A stretch of 45,823 nt of DNA from NCBI RefSeq assembly GCF_947258935.1, contig NZ_CAMYKH010000019.1:1-45823 (forward strand), read 5' to 3'. Below, in pieces: positions 1 to 7,420 of the stretch. Position 1 is the first letter of the stretch. Every line of letters starts with the position of its first letter. This DNA comes from an uncultured Muriicola sp. (GTDB lineage: Bacteria > Bacteroidota > Bacteroidia > Flavobacteriales > Flavobacteriaceae). The translations under genes were made by a program, and so were the position numbers. Under the pieces are notes generated by a model. It saw nothing but the letters and a program-made list of their open reading frames with translations. It searched no databases and was not told the origin of the DNA.

Positions 1-1483
1 TTTCATGTCCTCGTTTTGTCCCCAATCTGCAGGGAAAGCACTTACCGCAACTTTCGTAGGCGGCAAAATCGAACAGATGCTCAATGTAGCGCATCATGGG
101 ATAATTTTCCGGGATACTAACCACTGAACCGTGTCCCAGTAAAAACCCAGCATTTGCAAAGGATTCAAAATCCAGGGTAAGCTCGTCCAGTTTTTTAACA
201 GGAACTACCCCACCTAAAGGACCTCCTATCTGTAAAGCCTTTACCGGGCTTATAAATCCACCTCCAAGTTCATAAATCACTGTTTTCATCGGAGTTCCCA
301 TGACCACTTCGTAGATCCCGGGGCGTTTAAAAAAACTGTCCAGGCACACCAATTTAGTACCTGAAGACTTCTCGGTGCCAATTGCCTTCCAAGCGGCCCC
401 TCCCTCGCTGATAATGTAGTGTACCGCAGCCAGGGTTTCGACGTTATTTACTACGGTAGGTTTGTTGAAGAGCCCGCGTTGGGCGGGATATGGAGGACGG
501 ATCCTGACTTCAGGGCGCTGTCCTTCTATGGAATTGATCAGTGCTGTTTCTTCCCCGCAAATGTAGGAACCCTGAGCCTGAATTATTTTAAATTCAAAAT
601 CAAAACCGCTTCCATGTATGTTTTGCCCAACCAGGGCATGGTCTTTTAGCTGCTCAATGGCATTTTGAACAATGTTTACTGCCTCCGGGTACTCGGCCCG
701 AATATATACAATCCCGTGATGTGCTCCGGTTACGTAGCCGCTAACTAGCATGCCAAAAAGCACCGAATGAGGCCGCTGTTCCAGCAAATACCTGTCGGAA
801 TAAGCCCCGGGGTCCCCTTCGTCTGCATTGCATATAATGAATTTGACATCCCCTTTCGCCTTGCTGCAAAACTCAAGTTTGAGGCCCATAGGGAATCCTG
901 CACCCCCTCTGCCCCGAAGGTTGGAGGTTTTGATCGCTTCCAGCGGCCCTTCTGGTTTATTTTGTAACACCTCCAGCCAGGGTTTGTAATATTCTTCAAT
1001 ACTGCTAAAGGGCTTGGTCAGAATGCCCTCATGGTTGGCACCCACATGGTAAGTATCGGGCCGGCTTTGGGCTTTGTCCTTAACGATGGCCGTCAGTTTA
1101 TCGATAGCTGTTCCCGAAAAATTTCGGCCCTGAAAATGAAAAGAAGCATTTTCGTGGCATCGCCCCAAACATGTCATATGCCCAATCTGATTCGCAGAGA
1201 ATTCCGTCCTGAGTTTTTCTAGTACCGCTGCTTGGGTGCCAGCACACTCACATGCCGTACCGTTACATACATACACTTTTTTACCCTTGTTTTCGGGTTT
1301 GAGAAAGTCGTAAAAAGAAGCTGTCCCGAAGGTATTGGCTTTGCCGATCAAAAACTCCTCCGCGAGCAGGGCAAGTTCCTTTTCATCTGGCGTACCGGCA
1401 GGCTGCGCCAGGTTTCCCAGTTTGTCAAAAAGGTTTTCTTGAAGGCCTTTACGGCCAAGTAGTTCGCTTAAATTGTCGGACAT
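1..1483 (-). CDS. fdsB: NAD-dependent formate dehydrogenase, NuoE/NuoF-fused diaphorase (beta) subunit, 3' end cut by window
   Basis: The reading frame opens with ATG at 1483 and stays open for 494 codons to the window edge, so the C-terminus is missing. Residues 1-140 are a NuoE-like thioredoxin-fold 2Fe-2S domain with C73, C78, C105 and C109. From about 185 it is NuoF-like: GRGGAGFP at 191-198 (FMN/NADH site), CNADEGDPGAYSD at 218-230, ICGEETAL near 308-315, and SCGKCFPC at 478-485, three of the four ligands of a 4Fe-4S cluster; the fourth would lie outside. NuoE-NuoF fusions of this kind carry electrons from formate dehydrogenase (or an NAD-reducing hydrogenase) to NAD+. The gene begins only 3 bases after fdhD, which matures formate dehydrogenase, so the formate enzyme is favoured; the catalytic subunit is expected beyond position 1. 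Base composition is richer in G+C than most of the window. Cytoplasmic. The symbol is by analogy. Confidence 0.88.
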   Translation of the reverse strand, partial: MSDNLSELLGRKGLQENLFDKLGNLAQPAGTPDEKELALLAEEFLIGKANTFGTASFYDFLKPENKGKKVYVCNGTACECAGTQAAVLEKLRTEFSANQIGHMTCLGRCHENASFHFQGRNFSGTAIDKLTAIVKDKAQSRPDTYHVGANHEGILTKPFSSIEEYYKPWLEVLQNKPEGPLEAIKTSNLRGRGGAGFPMGLKLEFCSKAKGDVKFIICNADEGDPGAYSDRYLLEQRPHSVLFGMLVSGYVTGAHHGIVYIRAEYPEAVNIVQNAIEQLKDHALVGQNIHGSGFDFEFKIIQAQGSYICGEETALINSIEGQRPEVRIRPPYPAQRGLFNKPTVVNNVETLAAVHYIISEGGAAWKAIGTEKSSGTKLVCLDSFFKRPGIYEVVMGTPMKTVIYELGGGFISPVKALQIGGPLGGVVPVKKLDELTLDFESFANAGFLLGHGSVVSIPENYPMMRYIEHLFDFAAYESCGKCFPCRLGTKRGHE

Positions 1484-1486
1484 ACG

Positions 1487-2320
1487 CTAGCTTACTTTAG
1501 GGTTCAGGGAACTAACTCGGTTATTGTTTAATCGATAGGGGTGGGCGTAACAGGTGGCCCGTCCTTCACGACAAAAGCCAAGAAGGGTAATACCGAATTC
1601 TTTGGCATAATCCACGGCCAGGGAAGACGGAGCCGATACGGCGGCTAAAAATGGGATTCCCGCTTTAAATGCTTTAATAGTTATCTCGTAGGAGATGCGC
1701 CCGCTGACCGTCATCGATTTGGCTTCGTCTAACCTTCCCACTAACAGCAACCACCCGATTGCTTTGTCCACGGCGTTATGGCGCCCTATATCTTCCTTAA
1801 CCACCAGCAGGGATCCATTGGCATCGAATAGTGCAGCTGCATGGGTACCCCCGGATTGTTTGAAATCATGCTGGCCACGATTCATTTGCACAAACATATC
1901 TGTAAAACTTTCTGCGGAAAATTGCGTGGATGCCTCTATGGTCTCGCCCATATAGTTCTGTTCCCCAAGTTCTGTTTTACCACAAATCCCACAGGAAGAA
2001 ACAGACAACAGACTTCGGCTGTTGGAATAGCCGACACCCAGATAGGCCTGCGGGATTTCTAAATCTACAACGGTTACAATGCCCTCTTCATTTTCCTTTT
2101 GAAATATGGTCTTAGGGTGAAACTGTGTTGAAGATATTATGGCTTCGCTGTGCAACAACCCGCGGATCAGGTCGTTATCTGCGCCCGGTGTCCGCATGGA
2201 CATGGTGAAGGGCTTTCCATTAATGTTGATTTGCAGGGCTTCTTCCACGGTAAGGGCATCGACCACCGGGTCCACCCCTTGCACGTCAAATTTTTCCCCC
2301 TGATAGTTACGCGTTGCCAT
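1487..2320 (-). CDS. fdhD: Formate dehydrogenase accessory sulfurtransferase FdhD
   Basis: 277 residues, the usual length for FdhD. The family transfers sulfur from IscS to the molybdenum (or tungsten) bis-MGD cofactor before insertion into formate dehydrogenase. The CxxC pair that carries the persulfide is C110-G-I-C113 in SSCGICGKTELG. Other family blocks are present: EDIGRHNAVDKAIG, SGRISYEI, and AVSAPSSLAVDYAKE followed by GFCR. ATG at 2320; it is followed after 3 bases by the diaphorase subunit gene, so the two are co-transcribed. Its presence implies a molybdopterin-dependent formate dehydrogenase encoded just outside the window. Local G+C is high (36 of 60 bases in 2161-2220), then falls sharply upstream of the start codon. 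Confidence 0.95.
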   Translation of the reverse strand: MATRNYQGEKFDVQGVDPVVDALTVEEALQININGKPFTMSMRTPGADNDLIRGLLHSEAIISSTQFHPKTIFQKENEEGIVTVVDLEIPQAYLGVGYSNSRSLLSVSSCGICGKTELGEQNYMGETIEASTQFSAESFTDMFVQMNRGQHDFKQSGGTHAAALFDANGSLLVVKEDIGRHNAVDKAIGWLLLVGRLDEAKSMTVSGRISYEITIKAFKAGIPFLAAVSAPSSLAVDYAKEFGITLLGFCREGRATCYAHPYRLNNNRVSSLNPKVS

Positions 2321-2322
2321 TA

Positions 2323-2480
2323 TTACGACTCGTTTAATTCAATTCGCACGCTATCTTGTTTATTAAATATACGGGTTTTTCGGTAATTCGGGATAAAGCC
2401 AGGGGCTTGTGTGGTGTTAAAAAGTTTGTCAATGGTCTCGTCGGTATTTTCGTTTGGCAATAAATAAAGATTCCTCCCAT
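2323..2480 (-). other. Possible small gene or gene remnant between the carbonic anhydrase gene and fdhD
   Basis: The 165-base gap is not blank. One minus frame, open from inside the carbonic anhydrase 3' end to a TAA at 2323-2325, reads like protein (it includes NTTQAPGFIPNYRKTRIF and ends in RIELNES) but has no ATG; TTG at 2460 would give 45 residues. An ATG at 2480, preceded by AAGGAGG (which is also the carbonic anhydrase stop region), is one frame off and gives a 48-residue peptide ending at 2334. A single-base change near 2475 would join that ATG to the better-looking frame, giving about 52 residues. It could be a frameshifted small gene, a remnant, or chance. I do not recognise the product. 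Confidence 0.3.
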
Positions 2481-2485
2481 TTTTA

Positions 2486-3001
2486 CTATTCCTCCTTAAA
2501 CCAACTGGCGTATTTTACATAGGAGTTGGCAATGCGCAGTATCTCACCCTGACTTAGTTCCGGACTAATATCTTTTAACTTTTTTGCGGGCATCCCACCA
2601 TAAACCGTTCCCGACGGCACTACGGTGCCTTTGGTGAGCACAGCTCCGGCTGCTATTATGCTATTAGAGCCCACTATACAGTCGTCCATAATAATACTAC
2701 CCATACCTATCAATACATTATCCTCAACGGTACAGCCATGTACAATTGCGTTATGAGCTATGGACACGTTATTTCCAATGTTTGTTGGTGCTTTTTGGTA
2801 GGTACAATGAATAATAGCACCATCTTGTACATTTACCTTATTTCCTATCCTGATATAATGCACATCGCCACGGATCACCGCATTGAACCATACACTACAT
2901 TCATCACCCATGACCACATCACCAACAATAGTGGCATTATCAGCTATAAAACACTCTTTGCCGAATTTTGGGGTCTTCCCCTTAATTGTTTTAATTATCA
3001 T
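2486..3001 (-). CDS. Gamma-carbonic anhydrase family protein (left-handed beta-helix)
   Basis: 171 residues, typical of the YrdA/PaaY/CaiE-like gamma-carbonic anhydrase family, built from hexapeptide repeats ([LIV]-G-x-x) throughout. The three zinc histidines expected of the family are visible: H65 in AIIHCT, and H83 and H88 in SIAHNAIVHGC. The RGDV motif at 44-47 corresponds to the structural Arg/Asp of archaeal Cam. Close relatives may hydrate CO2 or act as thioesterase-like or acyltransferase-like proteins, so activity is uncertain. It lies 40 bases downstream of the LytTR regulator gene and upstream of the formate dehydrogenase block, all on the same strand. A role in CO2/bicarbonate handling next to formate dehydrogenase is attractive but is inference. 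Confidence 0.88.
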   Translation of the reverse strand: MIIKTIKGKTPKFGKECFIADNATIVGDVVMGDECSVWFNAVIRGDVHYIRIGNKVNVQDGAIIHCTYQKAPTNIGNNVSIAHNAIVHGCTVEDNVLIGMGSIIMDDCIVGSNSIIAAGAVLTKGTVVPSGTVYGGMPAKKLKDISPELSQGEILRIANSYVKYASWFKEE

Positions 3002-3041
3002 AGCACTAAATTGTAATTAACACGGGTAATCTACCTCTCAT

Positions 3042-3773
3042 TTATTCGAAATACGAAAGTAATTCCTTTTTTCTGGAAGCAGACACCATCAACTCTTTAC
3101 CATTCGAAATTACAACACTTCCGCCTTTGCCTTTTCTATATTTTACTACCTCATTAATATTCACCAGAAAAGATTTATGAATGCGTACAAAATGAAATTC
3201 TGCGAGAGATTCCTCAAAATATTTGAGGGTCTTACTTACTAGAATCTTCCTGTCAGCTATAAAAATCTCGGTATAATTGTCATCGGCTTTACAATATAAT
3301 ATATCCGACACATTGAGTACCTGAAAACCATCTAATTGTGGTAACGTAATCTTGCCTTCTGCTTTCTTTATTGTTGTGGATAAAATTCGATCATTCAAGA
3401 GATCTTCCTTCGAAATAATCTCCTCCACATAGGCGACAGATTTTATAAGCTCATCTATATTTATTGGCTTCATAAGATAATATGCTGCATGCTGGTTTAG
3501 CGCTTCTATGGCATACTGATCATAAGCTGTAACAAAAACTGTCTCAAAAGTCCTGTTGGGCAATTTCTCAAGAAGGTCAAAAGCATTTCCAAATGGCATT
3601 TCCACATCCAGGAACACCAAATTGGGCTGTTCACTTTTAATAAGAGTAATCCCTTCTGCTATGTCAGCTGCTTCACCCACAACATTTACCTCACTGCAAT
3701 AGTCTCTGAGATAATTCCGGAGTATTTCCCTGCTAGTAACCTCATCATCGATAATAACAGCTCTTAACTTCAT
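3042..3773 (-). CDS. LytR/AlgR-family response regulator (receiver + LytTR DNA-binding domain)
   Basis: 243 residues from ATG at 3773. The receiver domain (about 1-120) has acidic residues D9/D10, phosphoacceptor D56 in LVFLDVEMP, T82 and K102 (LMKP). The C-terminal half (about 138-243) is a LytTR domain, with the characteristic ILYCKADDNYTEIF and FVRIHKSFLVNI segments. LytTR proteins bind pairs of direct repeats about two helical turns apart. The kinase stop TGA and this ATG overlap as TGATG, so the pair is translationally coupled. A TTG at 3776 extends the frame by one residue but the ATG is preferred. A plausible target site is the direct repeat at 6089-6123. The carbonic anhydrase gene follows after 40 bases. 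Confidence 0.93.
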   Translation of the reverse strand: MKLRAVIIDDEVTSREILRNYLRDYCSEVNVVGEAADIAEGITLIKSEQPNLVFLDVEMPFGNAFDLLEKLPNRTFETVFVTAYDQYAIEALNQHAAYYLMKPINIDELIKSVAYVEEIISKEDLLNDRILSTTIKKAEGKITLPQLDGFQVLNVSDILYCKADDNYTEIFIADRKILVSKTLKYFEESLAEFHFVRIHKSFLVNINEVVKYRKGKGGSVVISNGKELMVSASRKKELLSYFE

Positions 3774-5977
3774 CAACTTTTATTTAATGTTAAAATAACC
3801 TGCGTTCCCGAGCCATTCTCATTCAAATCCCTGACCTCAACCGAAATATTATTTTTGTACATATCATTCAAAATGGCGATTCGTTTTTTAATATTCCGCA
3901 TGGCAGTAGATCGTTGTTTTTTTTGATGCTGCGTCTTTAATGCGGCCGACTTCTTTCTGCCTATACCATTATCTTCTATACAAATCTCCAGGCTTTCATT
4001 ATTTTTTTGTGAGACACTAATTTTTAGGAGACCTGAAGATTCTCTATAGCGAAGTCCATGCCAAATAGCATTTTCGATATAGGGTTGTAACAGCATCGGA
4101 GGTATTTTATAGACCTCCCGGTTGATAGAATCTTCCACTTCCATGCTGTACGAAAATTTATCAGGGAACCTGGAATGCTCCAGTTTCAAATATAATTCCA
4201 GTAATTCAATCTCCTTATTTAGTGCTATAAAATCTTCTTCTGAGTTTTCGAGAACCGTACGCATCAGCGTGGAAAAATCGCTCAAATACCTGTTGGCGCT
4301 TCTTTCGTCGTGTTTGGAAATATAGTTATTGACGGAATTCAAGGCATTAAAAATAAAATGGGGGTTCATCTGGGATCTGAGCGATTTTAAAGCTAACAGG
4401 TTGTTCGCCAGTTTTTGTTTTTGTGTACTTCGGTAGAAAAAGAAGGCTGCAAGCGACATGAAAAGCATCCCGAATAGCAAAGAATAAATGACCCACAACT
4501 GCCTCTTGTTACTTTCTTCTGTCAACCGCTGCTCTGCCAGGGCCAGGTCATATTTACTCTGAGATAATTCTCGCTCTTGTTCCAGGCCTGTAATGCGGTT
4601 CTGGGATGCCGCTATTTCCCGATTTAACCTAGCTGCCCGTGATATTTCCTGTTCTTTGCGGCTATATAAGGTGTCTACTACGGCAACGTACTTTTGATAG
4701 GTTTCCAAAGCCCTGTCAAAATCACCTTGGCGACTGTATACCTCAGACAATTTCCTTGTGGCATCTTTTTGAACAAATAGATCTTCTTCTTGGTCTGCGG
4801 TTGCAATACTCCGTTCCAAATAGGGAACGGCCTCATCGTATTTATCCTGGGCTATATAAGCATTGGCAATTTTATAGTTGATTCGCTGACTGGTTATAGA
4901 GTCAGCACTTTTTAGATTACCTAAATTTTTACCAACAGGGGCCTGAATTTGCTCCATTTCCTGTAAGCTACTTTTCCGCAACTGTATCTCATCATCATAC
5001 TGATTTCTTTTATTCAGAAAATCAGCTACCTTTTCTTTTTCCTGAATTGCTCTTTTCGGTGTCTGTTTCTTAGCCTCTCTTAAGGAATTATCATAATAAG
5101 CATTCGCTTCTTCCAAACGGTTCACTTGTGAATAAGCATCGGCAATTTTGGAATTTAGATCTGGAATTTTTGGACTGATCTGATTTTTTGTCGCAATTTT
5201 TAATCCTTCCTGATAATAGGCAACTGCCTTATTGGTATCTCCCAAACCTGAATGGGCTTCACCCAGGTTTTCATAAATTTCCACCCGCTGATAGGGTACA
5301 AGAGCCGTGTTTTTTTCCAAGGGTGTTAAGATGGTTATCGCTTCTTCCCATTGACGGTTTACATTATAAACTTTTCCCAAAGCAATTGCGGTACTGCTGC
5401 TGTAATGCGCTTCAAGCGCATCTTTATAATTGACGATTGCAAGGTCTAACTGCTGATAGTAATTATACACCTCTGCCAGTACAACAAGAGATGCGGCCAG
5501 TTCCTTTTTATTACCCCTATTCCCTAATTCTGCAATAGAACTGGCGATATAATCTATACTTTTTTCAATATTGGTCGGTTTAAACATCCTGGCCGAATCC
5601 AGATAAGCCTTATGCCGGGCAGTACCAGCAACAGAAAGGGCCTTTGCTGTTCTGCTAGCGGAAATTTCATTATAGCCTTCCACCAATACCAAAATCTTAT
5701 CATCACCTTGAATAGTATGGTTTATAGTCTCAAACTCTGCGCTGGTAAACGTTAATATGTCCCCTATCGCAGCCTTAATCGAAAATTCGCCCAGGGCATT
5801 TGTAGAAGTATAACGTCCTTGGTTAGAAACTACTTCGGCCCCAGCAATAGGAGCATTACTATTTTTCTCTTTAACCGTCCCTTTAATGCTTAGTTCCTTT
5901 CTTTGATTTTGTGTCTGGGAGTTAGCATTAGAAACGACCAGGAGCATCGCTATTACTAAAAGTAATTTTACTCGCAT
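3773..5977 (-). CDS. LytS-type sensor histidine kinase with carboxypeptidase-regulatory-like domain and TPR repeats
   Basis: 734 residues. Order of parts: signal peptide (about 1-20, ending SNANSQ); a carboxypeptidase-D regulatory-like beta-sandwich (about 29-100, KGTVKEKNSNAPIAGAEV then FTSAEF), the kind found at the N-terminus of SusC-type receptors; a long run of TPR helices (about 140-450); a coiled coil (about 455-490); one membrane helix (494-516); and a His_kinase/HATPase_c module. The phosphorylated histidine is H540 in MNPHFIFNALN, the N box lies near N636 (PYIENAIWHG), and the G box is DNGIG at 669-673. TPR sensor kinases of this class are common in Bacteroidota; the added N-terminal regulatory-like domain is less usual. 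It is the cognate partner of the overlapping LytTR regulator. The signal sensed is unknown; the sensor part should be periplasmic. Confidence 0.92.
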   Translation of the reverse strand: MRVKLLLVIAMLLVVSNANSQTQNQRKELSIKGTVKEKNSNAPIAGAEVVSNQGRYTSTNALGEFSIKAAIGDILTFTSAEFETINHTIQGDDKILVLVEGYNEISASRTAKALSVAGTARHKAYLDSARMFKPTNIEKSIDYIASSIAELGNRGNKKELAASLVVLAEVYNYYQQLDLAIVNYKDALEAHYSSSTAIALGKVYNVNRQWEEAITILTPLEKNTALVPYQRVEIYENLGEAHSGLGDTNKAVAYYQEGLKIATKNQISPKIPDLNSKIADAYSQVNRLEEANAYYDNSLREAKKQTPKRAIQEKEKVADFLNKRNQYDDEIQLRKSSLQEMEQIQAPVGKNLGNLKSADSITSQRINYKIANAYIAQDKYDEAVPYLERSIATADQEEDLFVQKDATRKLSEVYSRQGDFDRALETYQKYVAVVDTLYSRKEQEISRAARLNREIAASQNRITGLEQERELSQSKYDLALAEQRLTEESNKRQLWVIYSLLFGMLFMSLAAFFFYRSTQKQKLANNLLALKSLRSQMNPHFIFNALNSVNNYISKHDERSANRYLSDFSTLMRTVLENSEEDFIALNKEIELLELYLKLEHSRFPDKFSYSMEVEDSINREVYKIPPMLLQPYIENAIWHGLRYRESSGLLKISVSQKNNESLEICIEDNGIGRKKSAALKTQHQKKQRSTAMRNIKKRIAILNDMYKNNISVEVRDLNENGSGTQVILTLNKS

Positions 5978-6088
5978 GATTCGTATTATTAGGATAAACT
6001 TAGTCCATTTGAATCGTTTTAAAAAATGGTCTTTGCGCCGATCCTTGCAATAAACGTATGCTTTTTTAAACTTCCCGAAAGCAACCTG

Positions 6089-6123
6089 CCTGTTCCCTCA
6101 TTCAGATGACCTGTTCACTCATT
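6089..6123. promoter_or_regulatory. 14-bp direct repeat with 21-bp period, predicted LytTR operator
   Basis: CCTGTTCCCTCATT at 6089-6102 recurs as CCTGTTCACTCATT at 6110-6123, 13 of 14 identical, with start points exactly 21 bp apart. LytTR regulators (AgrA, VirR, ComE types) recognise direct repeats of about 9 bp with roughly this period, so both halves fall on one DNA face. The repeat sits in the 214-bp gap between the kinase gene (starts 5977) and the divergent vWA gene (starts 6192), 21 bp upstream of a possible -33 TTG at 6144-6146. TTCCC also occurs one period further upstream at 6072-6076, without flanking similarity. The match to the neighbouring regulator is inference. Confidence 0.6.
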
Positions 6124-6191
6124 GCCGGTTTTTTAAAAAAAAGTTGCACCGTACTTTTCACCTAATATCATAACCCTTTAAATAAAAACAA

Positions 6192-7367
6192 ATGAAAAAG
6201 TATGCCCACAAAACAATGATGCTCTTGTTATTACTATTTATAGGAACAAGCTTTGCTCATAATCAAAAATCTGCAGAACACTTCTCATCTAATGATCTCC
6301 AGAGTAACCCGGAATCTAAAATACATTCCAGGCAGCCTGTGGTGAAAATCGCGCTATTGTTAGATACCAGTAATAGTATGGACGGACTTATCAATCAGGC
6401 AAAATCACAACTCTGGGACATTGTTAACCAATTTGCCTATGCTAAATGTGGTAACAATAGTCGCCCTGGCCTGCAGATAGCGCTTTACCAGTATGGTAAC
6501 AATGACCTAGCGTCACAGGAGGGATATGTGCAGCAAGTACTTGGTTTCAGTAGTGACCTGGATGAAATCTCGGCAAAATTATTTTCGCTTACGACAAACG
6601 GGGGAGAAGAATATTGCGGACAGGTAATCCACCAGTCCCTGCGACAATTAGATTGGGGTAAAAATCCAGACGATTTAAAAATGATATTTATTGCAGGCAA
6701 TGAACCTTTTACACAGGGTAAAAAGGATTTTAGGGAATCTGTTATAAATGCCAAAGAGAAGGATGTAATTGTGAATACCATTTTTTGCGGCGATTACAGA
6801 CAAGGAATAAAAACTCATTGGCAGGAAGGCGCCCTACTTGGCGGAGGGGAATATATGGCCATTGACCATAATAGGCAGGTTGTACATATTAAAACTCCCT
6901 ATGATGAAATCATCATCCGACTGAATGCACGATTGAATAACACATATGTATCATATGGTGCCATGGGTGTTAGTCGTATGGCCATACAGGAGGAACAAGA
7001 TTCGGAAGCCATGGAATTGCAGGAGGCGGTAGCCGTAAAACGTGCCGTAAGTAAAAGTTCTGAAATTTACAATAATGCAGAATGGGATCTTGTAGACGCT
7101 TCCTCAAGGAAAGATTTTGACCTGGCTAAAATTAAAAAAGAAACGCTCCCTGCTTCGCTCAGAGGAAAATCTGAAGGACAGATACAGGAATTCCTAGCCG
7201 AAAAAAAAGCAGAACGTCAACGTGTTCAGAAGGAAATACAGCAGGCAAATGCAAAACGAGAAGAATATCTGGCCAAGCAAGAGAAGAACGAAACAGGAGA
7301 ACTAGAGCAAGCTATGTTAAAAGCCATTAAAAAACAGGCTGCTCAAAAAAATCTGTATTGGGAGTAA
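6192..7367 (+). CDS. Secreted von Willebrand factor type A (vWA) domain protein
   Basis: 391 residues. A signal peptide spans about 1-22 (KKYAHKTMM then a leucine run, ending SFAHN), so the protein is periplasmic or exported. A vWA domain begins near 50; its metal-ion-dependent adhesion site DxSxS is D58-T-S60-N-S62, followed later by MIFIAGNEPFTQG, as in a Bacteroidota vWA family of unknown role. The C-terminal 90 residues are charged and helical (Lys/Glu/Gln-rich, probably coiled coil). It is divergent from the sensor kinase gene and carries the predicted LytTR repeats 69-103 bases upstream, which suggests it is a target of that two-component system. A possible promoter is TTG at 6144 with TATCATAA at 6166, a weak match. 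A hairpin terminator follows. Its binding partner cannot be told from sequence. Confidence 0.85.
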   Translation: MKKYAHKTMMLLLLLFIGTSFAHNQKSAEHFSSNDLQSNPESKIHSRQPVVKIALLLDTSNSMDGLINQAKSQLWDIVNQFAYAKCGNNSRPGLQIALYQYGNNDLASQEGYVQQVLGFSSDLDEISAKLFSLTTNGGEEYCGQVIHQSLRQLDWGKNPDDLKMIFIAGNEPFTQGKKDFRESVINAKEKDVIVNTIFCGDYRQGIKTHWQEGALLGGGEYMAIDHNRQVVHIKTPYDEIIIRLNARLNNTYVSYGAMGVSRMAIQEEQDSEAMELQEAVAVKRAVSKSSEIYNNAEWDLVDASSRKDFDLAKIKKETLPASLRGKSEGQIQEFLAEKKAERQRVQKEIQQANAKREEYLAKQEKNETGELEQAMLKAIKKQAAQKNLYWE

Positions 7368-7390
7368 AATTTAGAATAGTCAAGATAAAC

Positions 7391-7420
7391 GGACTTCAAG
7401 ATTCTTCTTGGAGTCCTTTT
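7391..7420 (+). terminator. Rho-independent terminator after the vWA gene
   Basis: GGACTTCAAGA (7391-7401) pairs with TCTTGGAGTCC (7406-7416) around a TTCT loop, 11 pairs with one G-T, followed by TTTTCT. It lies between the convergent ends of the vWA gene and the PorP/SprF gene and mainly serves the plus strand. Confidence 0.8.

Noticed and set aside
419-1462. Short plus-strand frames at the left end suggesting the region is without a long gene
   Set aside because: The minus strand has one uninterrupted 494-codon frame from 1483 to the window edge with clear NuoE/NuoF motifs; it merely lacks a stop within the window.
3774-3776. TTG start for the response regulator one codon upstream
   Set aside because: The adjacent ATG at 3773 forms a normal TGATG overlap with the kinase stop.
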